DNA from: Neobacillus ginsengisoli | GTDB taxonomy: Bacteria > Bacillota > Bacilli > Bacillales_B > DSM-18226 | Direction: 5' to 3' | DNA length: 64,000 nt | Assembly: GCF_030813055.1 (NCBI RefSeq) | Contig: NZ_JAUSTW010000004.1 | Coordinates: 434,001-498,000 of the forward strand | Shown here: positions 15,910-24,728 of the stretch, piece after piece | Position numbering within the stretch: the first letter of the stretch is position 1 | Layout of the letters: each line of letters starts with the position of its first letter | The notes under the pieces: model-generated | Databases searched by the model: none | Told to the model about the DNA's origin: nothing | What the model saw: the letters and a program-made list of their open reading frames with translations, nothing else | Made by a program: the position numbers and the translations under genes

Positions 15910-16974
15910 TTATCCATGTTTCCTGCGAATTTTTTCAATCACATTCTCAACATCATCTGGCCGTAAAAATTCAATCGGTGAAAATCCTTTTTCAAAAACA
16001 ACTGAATCTGCTTCCACCATTAATAGATACTTTCCATTTACCTTCGCCAAATGAATAGTATCGCCAAAATCAGCAAGCAGCCCTTTTACTGAAACATGGT
16101 CCAACTTCATTTTCAATTCCAGCTCCGGGGTGTGCTCGATAATTTGTGCCGCGGCTTCGATAACTTGCTCGGTTTCAAAATGTTCCTGAAGCTCCCGTTT
16201 TTCGCTTGCAGCCCAAATCTCCATTGCTCCCTCAAATTGCTGCCGTTCTTCACTCTCCGGCTCAAATACTTCCTCCACATGACCTCTGACCATCTCTAGT
16301 ACCTGCGTTTTTACAATTTCAGGCATCGATTGCGCATATTCCACATACTTGAGGAAATCCTCAAAATAACGGGCATGTGAGGACTGATTAATTTTCAATT
16401 CATTTTCCTCTAAAATCCCTTCTTCCGGCATATAAGGATATTGAATCGATTTCATATTTTTTGTCGTTATTGCCATTTCCACGTGCCGAATGAGAGTTGA
16501 CTCATCTGAAATGGATGCCACCTTCGGCTCAAAATCACATTTTAAAATAAACACAAACGGATCATCAAAATAGCGGGCTAGCTTTGCTGTTGCTACTAAA
16601 AAAACCCCGCCACGTACCGCACTTGTGTTTAAATAAGTATTCACAAACTTTTCAGCCTCTTCTTGAAAGGCTCCCTTGGATTCTGCAAAACGGGTACGAT
16701 AAAAGAGATTAAAATTCGGGTTCGATGTTAAATCATGCCCTTCTTCTACAACAAAATAACCGATTTTAGTCGGAACTTCTTCTGCCTTCGGATGTCGTTC
16801 TACCTTTCTTTTAACAATCTTGGCAAATTCACCGTCAAGAAATTCCTTCAAAGGACTATTTTCATATTCCACTTCATCCATTGTTTGAAAATGTTTGTAG
16901 TGTTTATCCGCCTGTTCGCCTTTACCCTCCACTTGGATCACAAAAAAAGATAAGTATTGTATTTGAAAATCCAT
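15910..16974 (-). CDS. DUF3900 family protein
   Basis: This 354-residue soluble protein matches, by recalled residue pattern (MDFQIQYLSFFVIQVEGKG at the start; MKSIQYPYMPEEG in the middle; LKMKLDHVSVKGLLADFGD near the C-terminus), the Bacillus family DUF3900, whose function is unknown. No membrane segment, signal peptide or obvious catalytic motif is seen. The overall layout is reminiscent of nucleoid-associated NdpA-type proteins, but that is a guess. ATG 16974 is chosen because AAGGTGA lies 6 nt upstream; the GTG at 17007 would extend through this site. It stands alone. Confidence 0.75.
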   Translation of the reverse strand: MDFQIQYLSFFVIQVEGKGEQADKHYKHFQTMDEVEYENSPLKEFLDGEFAKIVKRKVERHPKAEEVPTKIGYFVVEEGHDLTSNPNFNLFYRTRFAESKGAFQEEAEKFVNTYLNTSAVRGGVFLVATAKLARYFDDPFVFILKCDFEPKVASISDESTLIRHVEMAITTKNMKSIQYPYMPEEGILEENELKINQSSHARYFEDFLKYVEYAQSMPEIVKTQVLEMVRGHVEEVFEPESEERQQFEGAMEIWAASEKRELQEHFETEQVIEAAAQIIEHTPELELKMKLDHVSVKGLLADFGDTIHLAKVNGKYLLMVEADSVVFEKGFSPIEFLRPDDVENVIEKIRRKHG

Positions 16975-17022
16975 CACATTCACCTTGTTTCTATAAATAG
17001 ATTTCACAAGTATAAATGAAAA

Positions 17023-17065
17023 TGCGTCGATTAGCGAGCCCCTATAGGGCGAAGACAGATGCGCA
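17023..17065 (-). terminator. Probable terminator of the DUF4173 gene
   Basis: On the minus strand TGCGCATC pairs with GACGCA (2-nt bulge) around an inner GCCC-TATA-GGGGC hairpin, followed by TTTTCATTT. It lies 10 bp past the stop at 17075. Confidence 0.6.
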
Positions 17066-17074
17066 GTTAAATAG

Positions 17075-18535
17075 TTAAAAATCTAACTTCCTTAATTTTT
17101 CATATGCCTGGGCTTTTTTCCAATTGTAAGACTGCCACGGTCGGTAGACCTTCAATGCTTCCTCTTTCCGTAATAGTAAAATCCCTTTCAAATCCATTAC
17201 ATGCGGATTTTTTTCATATAGGTCTATTAATCCAAGGACACCTGAATAAGACAAATTATTAAGGTAATGAAGATCAATTTTTCCACTTGTCTCAAATCGG
17301 TTTATATTTTCTTTCACAACTATTTTGTCCAAGTCAATTACTGTAATAGCCGAGTAATAAATTAATGATGCAATAAAATAAAAATGGAAAAGTGACAGCT
17401 TTTCAACCCAAATTTTCACCAAGGTGTACGCAAAGATAATACAAAGAAAAATCATAAACGAATGAACAAGTACCCTTAGGAATGTAAATCCATAGGCTTC
17501 CTCATACATGCCCATACGCAAAAATGCCGAGAAGAGCATAATGGCACTTGAAAGGACCAGGATGGTCAACATAAATTGCGTTAATCGCTTTAAAACACCG
17601 GTTACACGTTCAACAAAAGTTAATACCAAAACAGTAATCGATAAATTGATTAACGTAACAAACAAAAGCTCAAAAAATCCTTTTCTTGCATATTGAGCAT
17701 AGGTAAAATCCCCTTGCAATGTACCGCTAAAGAAATATTTGAATTGTACTATCGTAAATAAGATATACACCGCATTAATAATGACAAGAACAGTTAAGGA
17801 AATAATCGAATCAATTTGCGGGATATTAAAATTGATATTCGTTTGATTGGCCTTTAACTGTTTATGCAGTAGTGTCTGCATAAAACCGAAAAAAGCAAAA
17901 GTATAGATTAAAATGATAATTATTCTAAAAACACTTACAGCATTAATCACACGGAACCATTGCGGAATTCCGCCAATTAATCGGTCAAATTGACTGTCTG
18001 CAGACATGAGCAAATTAAGTACAACCGCAAGGACAGGAACGGAAATCAAAATTCCGATGAATATTTTTTTCCATAGCAGGGACTTATTTTGATCCACCCC
18101 CTGATTGAATATTTTTCCAAAAATCATAGTGAAGGCTGCATTATATTTCACCGAATCTACCAGCCTTGAGAGCAAATAAGAAAGAAAAACCGGGCGATTC
18201 CACTGCCAGCTTTTTGGACTCGTTACCAAAACAAGGTGGAAAATAACCAACCCTGGAATCACTAGTAAATTTAGGACGTAAAATAGCTGACTATTATTAA
18301 TAAAATAACCGGCTGAAAGGAGCCAAATACACATTAATACTAGGTACCCTAATCTTTGATGTGAAAAAGGATAATGACGATATCTCCAAAAAAACACAGA
18401 ATAAAATGCAGCAATAAATATGAAATATGAAATTCCAATTTCACCGCCGAAGAAAAAAGCTTCCTCGGCTAAAATCCCGAGAAGTAAACATAAGAGTAAA
18501 AAGAGCCAATCTGATTTACCAATTTTCGTTTCCAT
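17075..18535 (-). CDS. DUF4173/DUF4153-type polytopic membrane protein
   Basis: A 486-residue integral membrane protein with about 12 hydrophobic segments and a short polar C-terminal tail of about 75 residues that ends RPWQSYNWKKAQAYEKLRKL. The segment VLNLLMSADSQFDRLIGG and the SRLVDSVKYNAAF segment recall the DUF4173 family, whose function is unknown. I chose the ATG at 18535 (METKIGKSDW), 6 nt after AGAGGG. It lies downstream of the PadR and HAAS genes; a copy of the putative PadR operator lies 33 bp before this start, which suggests shared control. I am fairly sure of the topology and less sure of the family number. Confidence 0.75.
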   Translation of the reverse strand: METKIGKSDWLFLLLCLLLGILAEEAFFFGGEIGISYFIFIAAFYSVFFWRYRHYPFSHQRLGYLVLMCIWLLSAGYFINNSQLFYVLNLLVIPGLVIFHLVLVTSPKSWQWNRPVFLSYLLSRLVDSVKYNAAFTMIFGKIFNQGVDQNKSLLWKKIFIGILISVPVLAVVLNLLMSADSQFDRLIGGIPQWFRVINAVSVFRIIIILIYTFAFFGFMQTLLHKQLKANQTNINFNIPQIDSIISLTVLVIINAVYILFTIVQFKYFFSGTLQGDFTYAQYARKGFFELLFVTLINLSITVLVLTFVERVTGVLKRLTQFMLTILVLSSAIMLFSAFLRMGMYEEAYGFTFLRVLVHSFMIFLCIIFAYTLVKIWVEKLSLFHFYFIASLIYYSAITVIDLDKIVVKENINRFETSGKIDLHYLNNLSYSGVLGLIDLYEKNPHVMDLKGILLLRKEEALKVYRPWQSYNWKKAQAYEKLRKLDF

Positions 18536-18567
18536 CTTCATCCCTCTTTTGCACAGATTTTCTATAT

Positions 18568-18585
18568 ACATAGTTTTACTAGGTA
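18568..18585 (-). promoter_or_regulatory. Putative PadR operator, copy A (before the DUF4173 gene)
   Basis: ACATAGTTTTACTAGGTA matches copy B at 19582-19599 in 16 of 18 positions and in the same orientation. It lies between the HAAS gene stop and the DUF4173 start. Confidence 0.6.
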
Positions 18586-18604
18586 AAAAAGCAAAAAAAA
18601 CTGC

Positions 18605-19243
18605 TTATATCGAAGCTTTTTTCCCCCACCGATATCCAAGCAAACTTACGGGATATAGAATGATGGTAAAAATGATACAAGCGATTATAAACTGCTTTGT
18701 TAATAATGGTTCAAACCATTCGTGTGGAATGATCCGAAAAACCGTTAAGACCATTAACAGGATATTAGGTATCAGCGAAAGTAGGAAGGTCTTTTTTAAA
18801 AGCCTTCTGCCACTATGACCAAAACCTTTGCCAATTTCATATCCAAGTAAAGCCCAGAAGAACATATATAAAATGGCAATTATGGTTGGAATGGCTGTTA
18901 AGTGACCCCAGATCGCCGATAACCAATCCCATTGATAAAGATTATGTGCCAAGGTTAGCAGGCTGCCTCCACCAAAAAAGAGGATATTGAGGAGGATAAA
19001 CAGCCATTTCATATTACTGGGAGTAACCGATAATTCTTCCCGCCACAATTCAGCGATTTCTTCCGGACTGCCAAGTCTGGAGATGATGAGTTCCATAAGG
19101 TCATCCTCATGTTGACAATCAAAGGATTCAATCAGGATTTCATCAATATGCGTCTCATATTCAGCTATAATATTCTCTTTATCTTGGTGGCTTCCAAGTC
19201 CTTTAGCCAGTCGTTCAAGAAACCTATTCTTTGGCCGTTCCAT
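18605..19243 (-). CDS. HAAS-domain membrane protein (PadR partner)
   Basis: A 212-residue protein with an N-terminal HAAS signalling domain (about residues 1-75: [20 protein letters not shown], then a long helix to [16 protein letters not shown]) and four hydrophobic segments (about 80-100, 112-135, 148-168, 178-200). HAAS proteins are typically encoded directly after a PadR regulator and are thought to transmit membrane or envelope state to it. Here the start ATG (19243) lies within padR, overlapping it by 20 bp, with AGGGAG upstream, so they are translationally linked. How the signal is passed is not shown by the sequence. Confidence 0.85.
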   Translation of the reverse strand: MERPKNRFLERLAKGLGSHQDKENIIAEYETHIDEILIESFDCQHEDDLMELIISRLGSPEEIAELWREELSVTPSNMKWLFILLNILFFGGGSLLTLAHNLYQWDWLSAIWGHLTAIPTIIAILYMFFWALLGYEIGKGFGHSGRRLLKKTFLLSLIPNILLMVLTVFRIIPHEWFEPLLTKQFIIACIIFTIILYPVSLLGYRWGKKASI

Positions 19244-19571
19244 GCTTCGATCTCCCTATCACCTTGTTCATAACTTGAACAAAATCCTGCCACTCACTCA
19301 CTTTTTCGTCCAACAATTCTTTCCCGGCATGCGTAATTCGATAATACTTACGTGCAGGGCCTTTTTCCTGCTCCTGCCAATAACATTCAATGTACTCCTG
19401 CTTTTCCAGCTTGTGGAGTGCAGGGTACAAAGTCCCCTCTTTAACGCTTAAGCCATTATCACTCCGTTTTTCTAACTCTTTTACCAACTCATAGCCGTAC
19501 ATATCTTTTTCGGTTAATAATTGAAGCAGAATCAGGGACGTACTGCCTTTGACCAATTCGCGATTAAACAT
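19224..19571 (-). CDS. PadR-family transcriptional regulator
   Basis: A 115-residue PadR-type repressor with the standard winged helix: [21 protein letters not shown] near residues 13-33, the wing with [21 protein letters not shown] near 47-67, then [17 protein letters not shown] and a C-terminal dimerisation helix. It is the first gene of a unit with the HAAS protein and probably the DUF4173 gene. A palindromic sequence, ACCTA-N7-TAGGT, lies directly before its start, consistent with autoregulation. The inducing signal is unknown. Confidence 0.92.
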   Translation of the reverse strand: MFNRELVKGSTSLILLQLLTEKDMYGYELVKELEKRSDNGLSVKEGTLYPALHKLEKQEYIECYWQEQEKGPARKYYRITHAGKELLDEKVSEWQDFVQVMNKVIGRSKHGTAKE

Positions 19572-19581
19572 TTTATCACCT

Positions 19582-19599
19582 ACCTAGTTTTATTAGGTA
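19582..19599 (-). promoter_or_regulatory. Putative PadR operator, copy B (before padR)
   Basis: ACCTAGTTTTATTAGGTA contains the inverted repeat ACCTA-N7-TAGGT, 11 bp before the padR start. The same sequence with two changes recurs at 18568-18585. Confidence 0.65.
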
Positions 19600-19642
19600 T
19601 ATAGAAAGTCTACACCATTTAATTTCCATTGTAAACTATTAG

Positions 19643-19673
19643 CAAAAAAATAGTGACGATTTTCTTTCGTCAC
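19643..19673 (-). terminator. Intrinsic terminator of the small protein gene at 19686
   Basis: On the minus strand GTGACGA pairs with TCGTCAC around a 7-nt loop, followed by TATTTTTTT. Confidence 0.9.
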
Positions 19674-19685
19674 CGGGAAATAACA

Positions 19686-19862
19686 CTATTTATTTTTCGA
19701 ATCATTCCGTTGCCGCTGAATAGAACGATCACGTTCTCCGCCATCTGCCAGTTCTTCTGAAAATTCATGGTTGGCCTTCTTTCCTATTAACATTTCAGAG
19801 GATCTGATTGTACTCGAAGGTAAATTATTATTTGGCGCTGCCTGCTCATTCCATTTTCCCAT
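19686..19862 (-). CDS. Small hydrophilic protein (58 aa), YfhD-like
   Basis: A 58-residue polar, charged protein (MGKWNEQAAPNNNLPS at the start, EFSEELADGGERDRSIQ near the end) without cysteine or membrane segment. The EFSEELAD segment is also found in the YfhD family of small Bacillus proteins, so a spore- or stress-related role is possible, but the match is partial. The ATG at 19862 has AAGGAG 9 nt upstream and the gene has its own terminator, which argues that it is real despite its size. Confidence 0.65.
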   Translation of the reverse strand: MGKWNEQAAPNNNLPSSTIRSSEMLIGKKANHEFSEELADGGERDRSIQRQRNDSKNK

Positions 19863-19958
19863 TAAGATCAACTCCTTAAGATTTCTTACTGTTATTGTTT
19901 CCTTTCAAATTTCTATAAATGCAAAAAAACGCCTGGAAACCCAAGCGTTATTTAGAAA

Positions 19959-21395
19959 CTAAATGATCATTTTCTTATTAGATTGTAATTGCAGTTCTTG
20001 TTCATTGTCTCCATCCTGCTCACGATTCTTTTTGATTCTGAAATGATAAATTAAGTAGCAGGCAACAACAAATGGTACTCCGCAATATAGGGCAATCCGT
20101 TGATCAGGGTCAAAGGCTAAACTTAAAAGAACGATACAGTTTAACGTTAATCCTAAAATCGGCAGGAATGGGAATAGCGGAGTTTTAAATTTAAGTTCCG
20201 ATACCTTTCCTCCTTCACGGATGAATTTCCGACGGAAGGCGATTTGCGATGCCGTAATTGAAATCCACCCTACTTGAGCACCTAATCCCGCAACTGAAAT
20301 CAGCCATACAAAAACGGTTTTAGCAGCTACAACACTTGATAATAGTGATAATAAAGCAATTCCGATTGTTAAAACAAGGGCATTTAACGGAACCCCACTT
20401 TTTGTAACCTTCGTTAACATTGGACTGGCCATTTTCTCTTTAGACATTGCGTATAACATCCGGGTTGCTGCATAAAGCCCGGAGTTTGCGACGGAAAGTA
20501 ACGCAGTTAGGACTACAAAGTTCATAATATCAGCTGCGTAAGGAATTCCGATATTATCAAATACAACAACAAACGGACTTTCAATTACTCCTGCTTTCGA
20601 CATTGGAATTAAGCCGGATAAAACAAAGATTGCTAAAACAAAGAAGAAAAGGGTACGCCAAACCGTTTGGCGGATTGATTTTGGAATTGTCTTTTCAGGA
20701 TCCTCACTTTCACCGGCAGCAATCCCGATTAACTCAGTACCTTGGAACGAAAAGTTAACCGTAATCATTGTCATCAATAACGCGGTAATTCCGTTTGGTA
20801 AAAGACCGTGTGCTGTAAAATTTGAGAAAAACGGTGCTGCTTGTCCACCTTTCATATGGATCATTCCAAACATGGCAGCTCCGCCTAGTAAAATGAATGC
20901 TAAGATTGCGAAAATTTTAATACTGGAAAACCAAAATTCTGTTTCTCCAAAAGCTCGAGCTGAAAGTGCATTCAGCGAAAACAAGACGGCTGCAAAAATC
21001 AGACACCAGATCCAAACAGGTGAATGCGGAAACCATCTTTGCATTGACTGGCCTGCAGACAAGAGCTCCAATGCAACCGTTACGGCCCAACCTAACCAAT
21101 AAAGCCATCCAAGGGCAAATCCGGTTCCGGGACCAATAAATTTGGTTGTATACGTTTGGAAAGAGCCGGAAATTGGCATGGCTACGGACAATTCCCCGAG
21201 ACAAAGCATTGTTAAAAACATGATAAAGCCGCCAACAATATAGGAAAGAATTGCTCCAGCCGGTCCCGCCTGGTGAATGGTGTAACCAGAACCTAAAAAT
21301 AGGCCAGATCCAATTACCCCTCCAAGTGAAATCATAAATAAATGCCTAGTCTTCATCGTTCTTTGTAATTCATTGTTATTCCCAGGTAACTGCAT
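19959..21395 (-). CDS. rocE: Amino-acid permease, RocE/RocC type (arginine/ornithine)
   Basis: A 478-residue APC-superfamily permease of the cytoplasmic membrane with 12 membrane segments. The N-terminus [20 protein letters not shown] and the segments [20 protein letters not shown] and [17 protein letters not shown] match Bacillus RocC/RocE closely. In this context it would import arginine or ornithine to feed RocD, RocA and glutamate dehydrogenase. It has its own -24/-12 promoter at 21585-21602 with RocR-type palindromes further upstream, giving a leader of about 180 nt. The choice between RocE and RocC is not certain. Confidence 0.88.
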   Translation of the reverse strand: MQLPGNNNELQRTMKTRHLFMISLGGVIGSGLFLGSGYTIHQAGPAGAILSYIVGGFIMFLTMLCLGELSVAMPISGSFQTYTTKFIGPGTGFALGWLYWLGWAVTVALELLSAGQSMQRWFPHSPVWIWCLIFAAVLFSLNALSARAFGETEFWFSSIKIFAILAFILLGGAAMFGMIHMKGGQAAPFFSNFTAHGLLPNGITALLMTMITVNFSFQGTELIGIAAGESEDPEKTIPKSIRQTVWRTLFFFVLAIFVLSGLIPMSKAGVIESPFVVVFDNIGIPYAADIMNFVVLTALLSVANSGLYAATRMLYAMSKEKMASPMLTKVTKSGVPLNALVLTIGIALLSLLSSVVAAKTVFVWLISVAGLGAQVGWISITASQIAFRRKFIREGGKVSELKFKTPLFPFLPILGLTLNCIVLLSLAFDPDQRIALYCGVPFVVACYLIYHFRIKKNREQDGDNEQELQLQSNKKMII

Positions 21396-21520
21396 TTAAT
21401 TTCCCCCTTCATACCCCTTTGAATTGAAGACGCTTCCAAAAAGATGAAATAATACTATTATGATAATTTTTTTGCTAAAAGGTACAGTTTATACTGATAA
21501 TAGCAAAAAGAAGAACTAAA

Positions 21521-21530
21521 TGGTATACCA
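21521..21530. repeat. Perfect palindrome TGGTATACCA in the rocE leader
   Basis: The 10-bp palindrome sits in the long 5' leader of rocE, about 126 bp before its start and 55 bp after the -12 element. Possible binding site for an additional regulator; no protein is suggested by the sequence. Confidence 0.35.
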
Positions 21531-21584
21531 AATAATGGCGTCAGTCAATACTTCATAAATTATCATTATTTTCACTAATTTTAT

Positions 21585-21602
21585 ATGCAATTTCCATGCC
21601 AA
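21585..21602 (-). promoter_or_regulatory. Sigma-54 (SigL) -24/-12 promoter of rocE
   Basis: On the minus strand TTGGCAT-N5-TTGCAT; the GG and GC doublets are separated by exactly 10 nt, as sigma-54 requires. The direction is toward rocE. Confidence 0.88.
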
Positions 21603-21643
21603 AGTGCAAATGCCTATTTGTGAACATTTTTTGAATTTTTACT

Positions 21644-21693
21644 GCCAAAATTTTTTGCGCAATAATAAAAAATTTTGCAGGTGTTGTGCAAAA
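21644..21693 (-). promoter_or_regulatory. RocR-type upstream activating palindromes for rocE
   Basis: TTTTGCA (21673-21679) and TGCAAAA (21687-21693) are inverted around a 7-bp spacer, and a related GC-n-AAAATTTTTTGC element lies at 21644-21658. Similar TTTTGC/GCAAAA palindromes precede rocA at 26388-26435. They sit 40-90 bp upstream of the sigma-54 promoter, the right place for an activator of this class. Confidence 0.7.
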
Positions 21694-21712
21694 AAATTTT
21701 ATCCAAAAAAGA

Positions 21713-21769
21713 AAAAGGCCTAACCCTCGATTGCAACTTAAAGTTTGAATCAAAAGGGAAAGACCTTTT
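21713..21769 (-). terminator. Terminator of the rocA-rocD-gdh unit
   Basis: A long imperfect hairpin, with AAAAGGTCT and AGGCCTTTTT forming the base on the minus strand, inner CCC/GGG and GATT/AATC pairs, followed by CTTTTTT. It separates the operon from the rocE promoter region. Confidence 0.75.
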
Positions 21770-21787
21770 TATCCTTACTATTTTGTT

Positions 21788-22042
21788 TTAATCGCTTCCA
21801 GTTATTAATAAATCATCTTGGATGGTAGCTAATATGGTCTCTGAATTTACTTTTTGACCTGTCTCTACACGTAAAGACCTAATATATCCGCTTATGCCGA
21901 TCGAAATCTCTTCAATCCTACCGCTGTTTGTTTTAATTAAAAACAATTTCTCCCATTCATATACATGGTTGTTTTCCCTCGTTAAAACTACCTCGACGGT
22001 GCCGGACCAAGGACTATAAATCGTTTCTTCCTTTACTAGCAA
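21788..22042 (-). CDS. Small biotinyl/lipoyl-fold protein without the acceptor lysine
   Basis: An 84-residue protein whose strand pattern (TIYSPWSGTVEVVL, then a turn, then GISGYIRSLRVETGQKVNSE, ILATI) is that of a biotinyl/lipoyl hammerhead domain, as in carrier proteins and HlyD-type adaptors. The usual lysine in the MKM or DKA turn is missing: the equivalent turn reads IEEISIGISG. It therefore is unlikely to carry biotin or lipoate. It is the last gene of the rocA-rocD-gdh unit, 100 bp after the dehydrogenase. The TTG at 22042 has AAGGAG 8 nt upstream and is preferred over the GTG at 22051, which abuts the ribosome site. Function unknown. Confidence 0.7.
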   Translation of the reverse strand: MLVKEETIYSPWSGTVEVVLTRENNHVYEWEKLFLIKTNSGRIEEISIGISGYIRSLRVETGQKVNSETILATIQDDLLITGSD

Positions 22043-22142
22043 GTTCTCCACTCCTTTATAATGATTTCAAACAGTCATAAACGGTTAACCTTAAATGTGA
22101 TTGAAATTGGATTTCAACCCATACTGCCATCTATTAGGCACT

Positions 22143-23435
22143 TTATACCCAACCACGGAAACGGGAAGCTTCAGCGACTTTCCTGATTCCAACCATATAA
22201 GCTGCTAAGCGCATATCCACATGATGGGCCTCAGCAGTTTGATAAATGTTTTCAAATGATTGAACCATAACTTTCGCTAATTTTTCTTCTACTTCTTCTT
22301 CAGACCAGTAATACCCTTGATTATTTTGTACCCACTCAAAATAAGAAACCGTTACCCCGCCGGCACTGGCAAGAATATCCGGAACAAGAAGAACTCCGCG
22401 TTCTGTTAAAATGCCTGTTGCTTCAAGTGTAGTTGGTCCATTCGCCGCTTCGACGATAATCGCCGCCTTGATATTAGCCGCATTTTGGACCGTAATTTGG
22501 TTTGAAATAGCAGCGGGAACAAGAATGTCACATTCTAATTCAAGCAATTCTTCATTCGTTATTGTATTTTTGAAAAGTTGCGAAAATGTTCCGAAACTAT
22601 CTCTTCTGTCTAATAAGTGGTCAATATCCAGTCCGTTTGGATCATAAACACCACCGTAAACATCAGAAACAGCGACAACCTTTGCGCCTGCATCATGCAT
22701 GAATTTAGCTAAATAGCTTCCTGCGTTTCCAAAGCCTTGAATGACAACACGCGCACCTATAAGATCGATTCCTTTTTTCTTTACTGCTTCTTCAATACAA
22801 ATGGTAACTCCGCGTGCAGTTGCTGTTTCACGTCCCTGAGAGCCACCTAAAACAAGTGGTTTCCCTGTAATAAATCCCGGTGAATCAAATTCACGTAAAC
22901 GGCTGTATTCATCCATCATCCAGGCCATAATTTGCGAATTAGTATACACATCTGGTGCGGGAATATCCTTTGAAGGGCCAACAATTTGACTGATGGCACG
23001 AACATATCCGCGACTTAAACGCTCCAGTTCTCTAAAGGACATTTTCTTAGGATCACAGATGATACCGCCCTTTCCTCCGCCATAAGGAAGATTGGTAATC
23101 CCGCACTTTAAGCTCATCCAAATAGACAGTGCTTTTACTTCTTCTTCATTTACTTCAGGATGAAAGCGGACGCCGCCTTTTGTAGGACCAACTGCATCAT
23201 TATGCTGGGACCGGTAGCCGGTAAAAACTTGGACAGTACCATCATCCATTCTTACAGGGATGCGAACTGTTAACAGCCTAATCGGATCCTTTAAAAGTTC
23301 ATACATTTCATTTGTATATCCTAATTTTGATAACGCCTTTTGAATGACCGTTTGAGTCGAATAAAAAAGATTCAATGACTCTTTTTCTTCTTTTTGTTCT
23401 TTTGTCATAGTATCAAGCGCAGTGTTACCGGACAT
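22143..23435 (-). CDS. rocG: NAD-dependent glutamate dehydrogenase, roc-operon copy
   Basis: Oxidatively deaminates glutamate to 2-oxoglutarate and ammonia, the last step of arginine and ornithine catabolism. The 430-residue protein has the family's substrate domain (GYRSQHNDAVGPTKGGVRFH near residues 60-80, catalytic-lysine loop YGGGKGG near 105-111, PAPDV) and a Rossmann domain (VVIQGFGNAGSYLAKF near 213-228). The ATG at 23435 follows GAGGTG; the GTG at 23444 is part of that site. It is the third gene of the rocA-rocD-gdh unit. A close paralogue is at 48165-49457. Confidence 0.93.
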   Translation of the reverse strand: MSGNTALDTMTKEQKEEKESLNLFYSTQTVIQKALSKLGYTNEMYELLKDPIRLLTVRIPVRMDDGTVQVFTGYRSQHNDAVGPTKGGVRFHPEVNEEEVKALSIWMSLKCGITNLPYGGGKGGIICDPKKMSFRELERLSRGYVRAISQIVGPSKDIPAPDVYTNSQIMAWMMDEYSRLREFDSPGFITGKPLVLGGSQGRETATARGVTICIEEAVKKKGIDLIGARVVIQGFGNAGSYLAKFMHDAGAKVVAVSDVYGGVYDPNGLDIDHLLDRRDSFGTFSQLFKNTITNEELLELECDILVPAAISNQITVQNAANIKAAIIVEAANGPTTLEATGILTERGVLLVPDILASAGGVTVSYFEWVQNNQGYYWSEEEVEEKLAKVMVQSFENIYQTAEAHHVDMRLAAYMVGIRKVAEASRFRGWV

Positions 23436-23483
23436 GACAGACACCTCGTCAAATTAGTAGATTTGTTGTTTATTAATGAATTC

Positions 23484-24686
23484 TTAAGATAAAACTTTTT
23501 GAATTTTTTCGAAAGCCCAATCAATTTCTTCCTTTGAAATGATTAATGGCGGTGCAAAACGAATTACGGTATCATGTGTTTCTTTGCATAGTAAGCCTTT
23601 TTCTTTTAATTGCTCACAATATGGCCTTGCTGCTTCTGTCAATTCAACCCCGATAAACAGGCCTCTTCCTCTTACTTCTTTTATCATTGGATTATCAATT
23701 GTTTTTAATTGATCGATGAAATATTTACCCAACTCAAGAGAGCGCTCTGAAAGTTTTTCTTCCTCGATTACATCTAAAGCCGCAAGAGATACGGCACAAG
23801 CAAGTGGATTTCCACCGAAAGTCGAACCGTGAGATCCTGGATTAAATACTCCTAAAACATCGGAATTAGCGACAACACATGAAATAGGGAATACTCCACC
23901 GCCAAGTGCTTTACCCAAAATGAGCATATCAGGTGTTACTTCTTCCCAGTCACATGCAAACATTTTACCGGTACGTGCTAAGCCGGCTTGGATTTCATCA
24001 GCAATAAACAAAACATTATTTTCTTTACACAATTCAGAAGCTGCTTTTAAGAACCCTTCCGGCGGAATAATAATTCCTGCTTCACCTTGAATAGGCTCGA
24101 TTAAAAACGCTGCTGTATTCGGAGTAATCGCTGCTTTTAACGCTTCAAGGTCACCGTAAGGAATTAAATTAATTCCAGGTAACATTGGCCCAAAGCCACG
24201 CTTATATTCAGGATCAGATGATAAAGAAACGGCACCCATTGTCCGGCCATGGAAGTTTCCTATGCATGCAATAATTTCGGCTTGATTTTCTGCAATTCCT
24301 TTTACATCATAGCCCCAGCGGCGAGCTGCTTTAAGTGCTGTTTCAACGGCTTCTGCACCCGTATTCATTGGAAGCACCATATTTTTATTTGTTAACTTAC
24401 TAACTTTCTCATACCATGGACCAAGTTGATCACTATGAAAAGCACGGGAAGTTAACGTTACTTTATCGGCTTGGTCTTTTAATGCCTGAATGATTTTGGG
24501 ATGACGGTGCCCTTGGTTAACAGCTGAATAGGCACTAAGCATATCCATATAGCGATTTCCTTCAGGACTTTCTACCCAAACACCTTCCGCCTTCGCAATA
24601 ACGATTGGCAGTGGATGGTAGTTGTTCGCACCAAATTTCTGTGTTTGTTCAATAATAGTAGTGGATTTTGTTGTTGTTCCATTCAT
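23484..24686 (-). CDS. rocD: Ornithine aminotransferase
   Basis: A 400-residue class III PLP aminotransferase that turns ornithine and 2-oxoglutarate into glutamate semialdehyde and glutamate. Visible motifs are [19 protein letters not shown] near residues 105-123 for PLP phosphate binding, [14 protein letters not shown] near 225-238 with the PLP-ring aspartate, and the Schiff-base lysine in [10 protein letters not shown] near 253-262. Length and the N-terminal [18 protein letters not shown] match Bacillus RocD. It lies 42 bp after rocA and 48 bp before the dehydrogenase, with AAGGAGG before the ATG. Confidence 0.94.
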   Translation of the reverse strand: MNGTTTKSTTIIEQTQKFGANNYHPLPIVIAKAEGVWVESPEGNRYMDMLSAYSAVNQGHRHPKIIQALKDQADKVTLTSRAFHSDQLGPWYEKVSKLTNKNMVLPMNTGAEAVETALKAARRWGYDVKGIAENQAEIIACIGNFHGRTMGAVSLSSDPEYKRGFGPMLPGINLIPYGDLEALKAAITPNTAAFLIEPIQGEAGIIIPPEGFLKAASELCKENNVLFIADEIQAGLARTGKMFACDWEEVTPDMLILGKALGGGVFPISCVVANSDVLGVFNPGSHGSTFGGNPLACAVSLAALDVIEEEKLSERSLELGKYFIDQLKTIDNPMIKEVRGRGLFIGVELTEAARPYCEQLKEKGLLCKETHDTVIRFAPPLIISKEEIDWAFEKIQKVLS

Positions 24687-24728
24687 TGGTGATTTCCTCC
24701 TTTAGTTAATTACATACTTTTTCGGATA

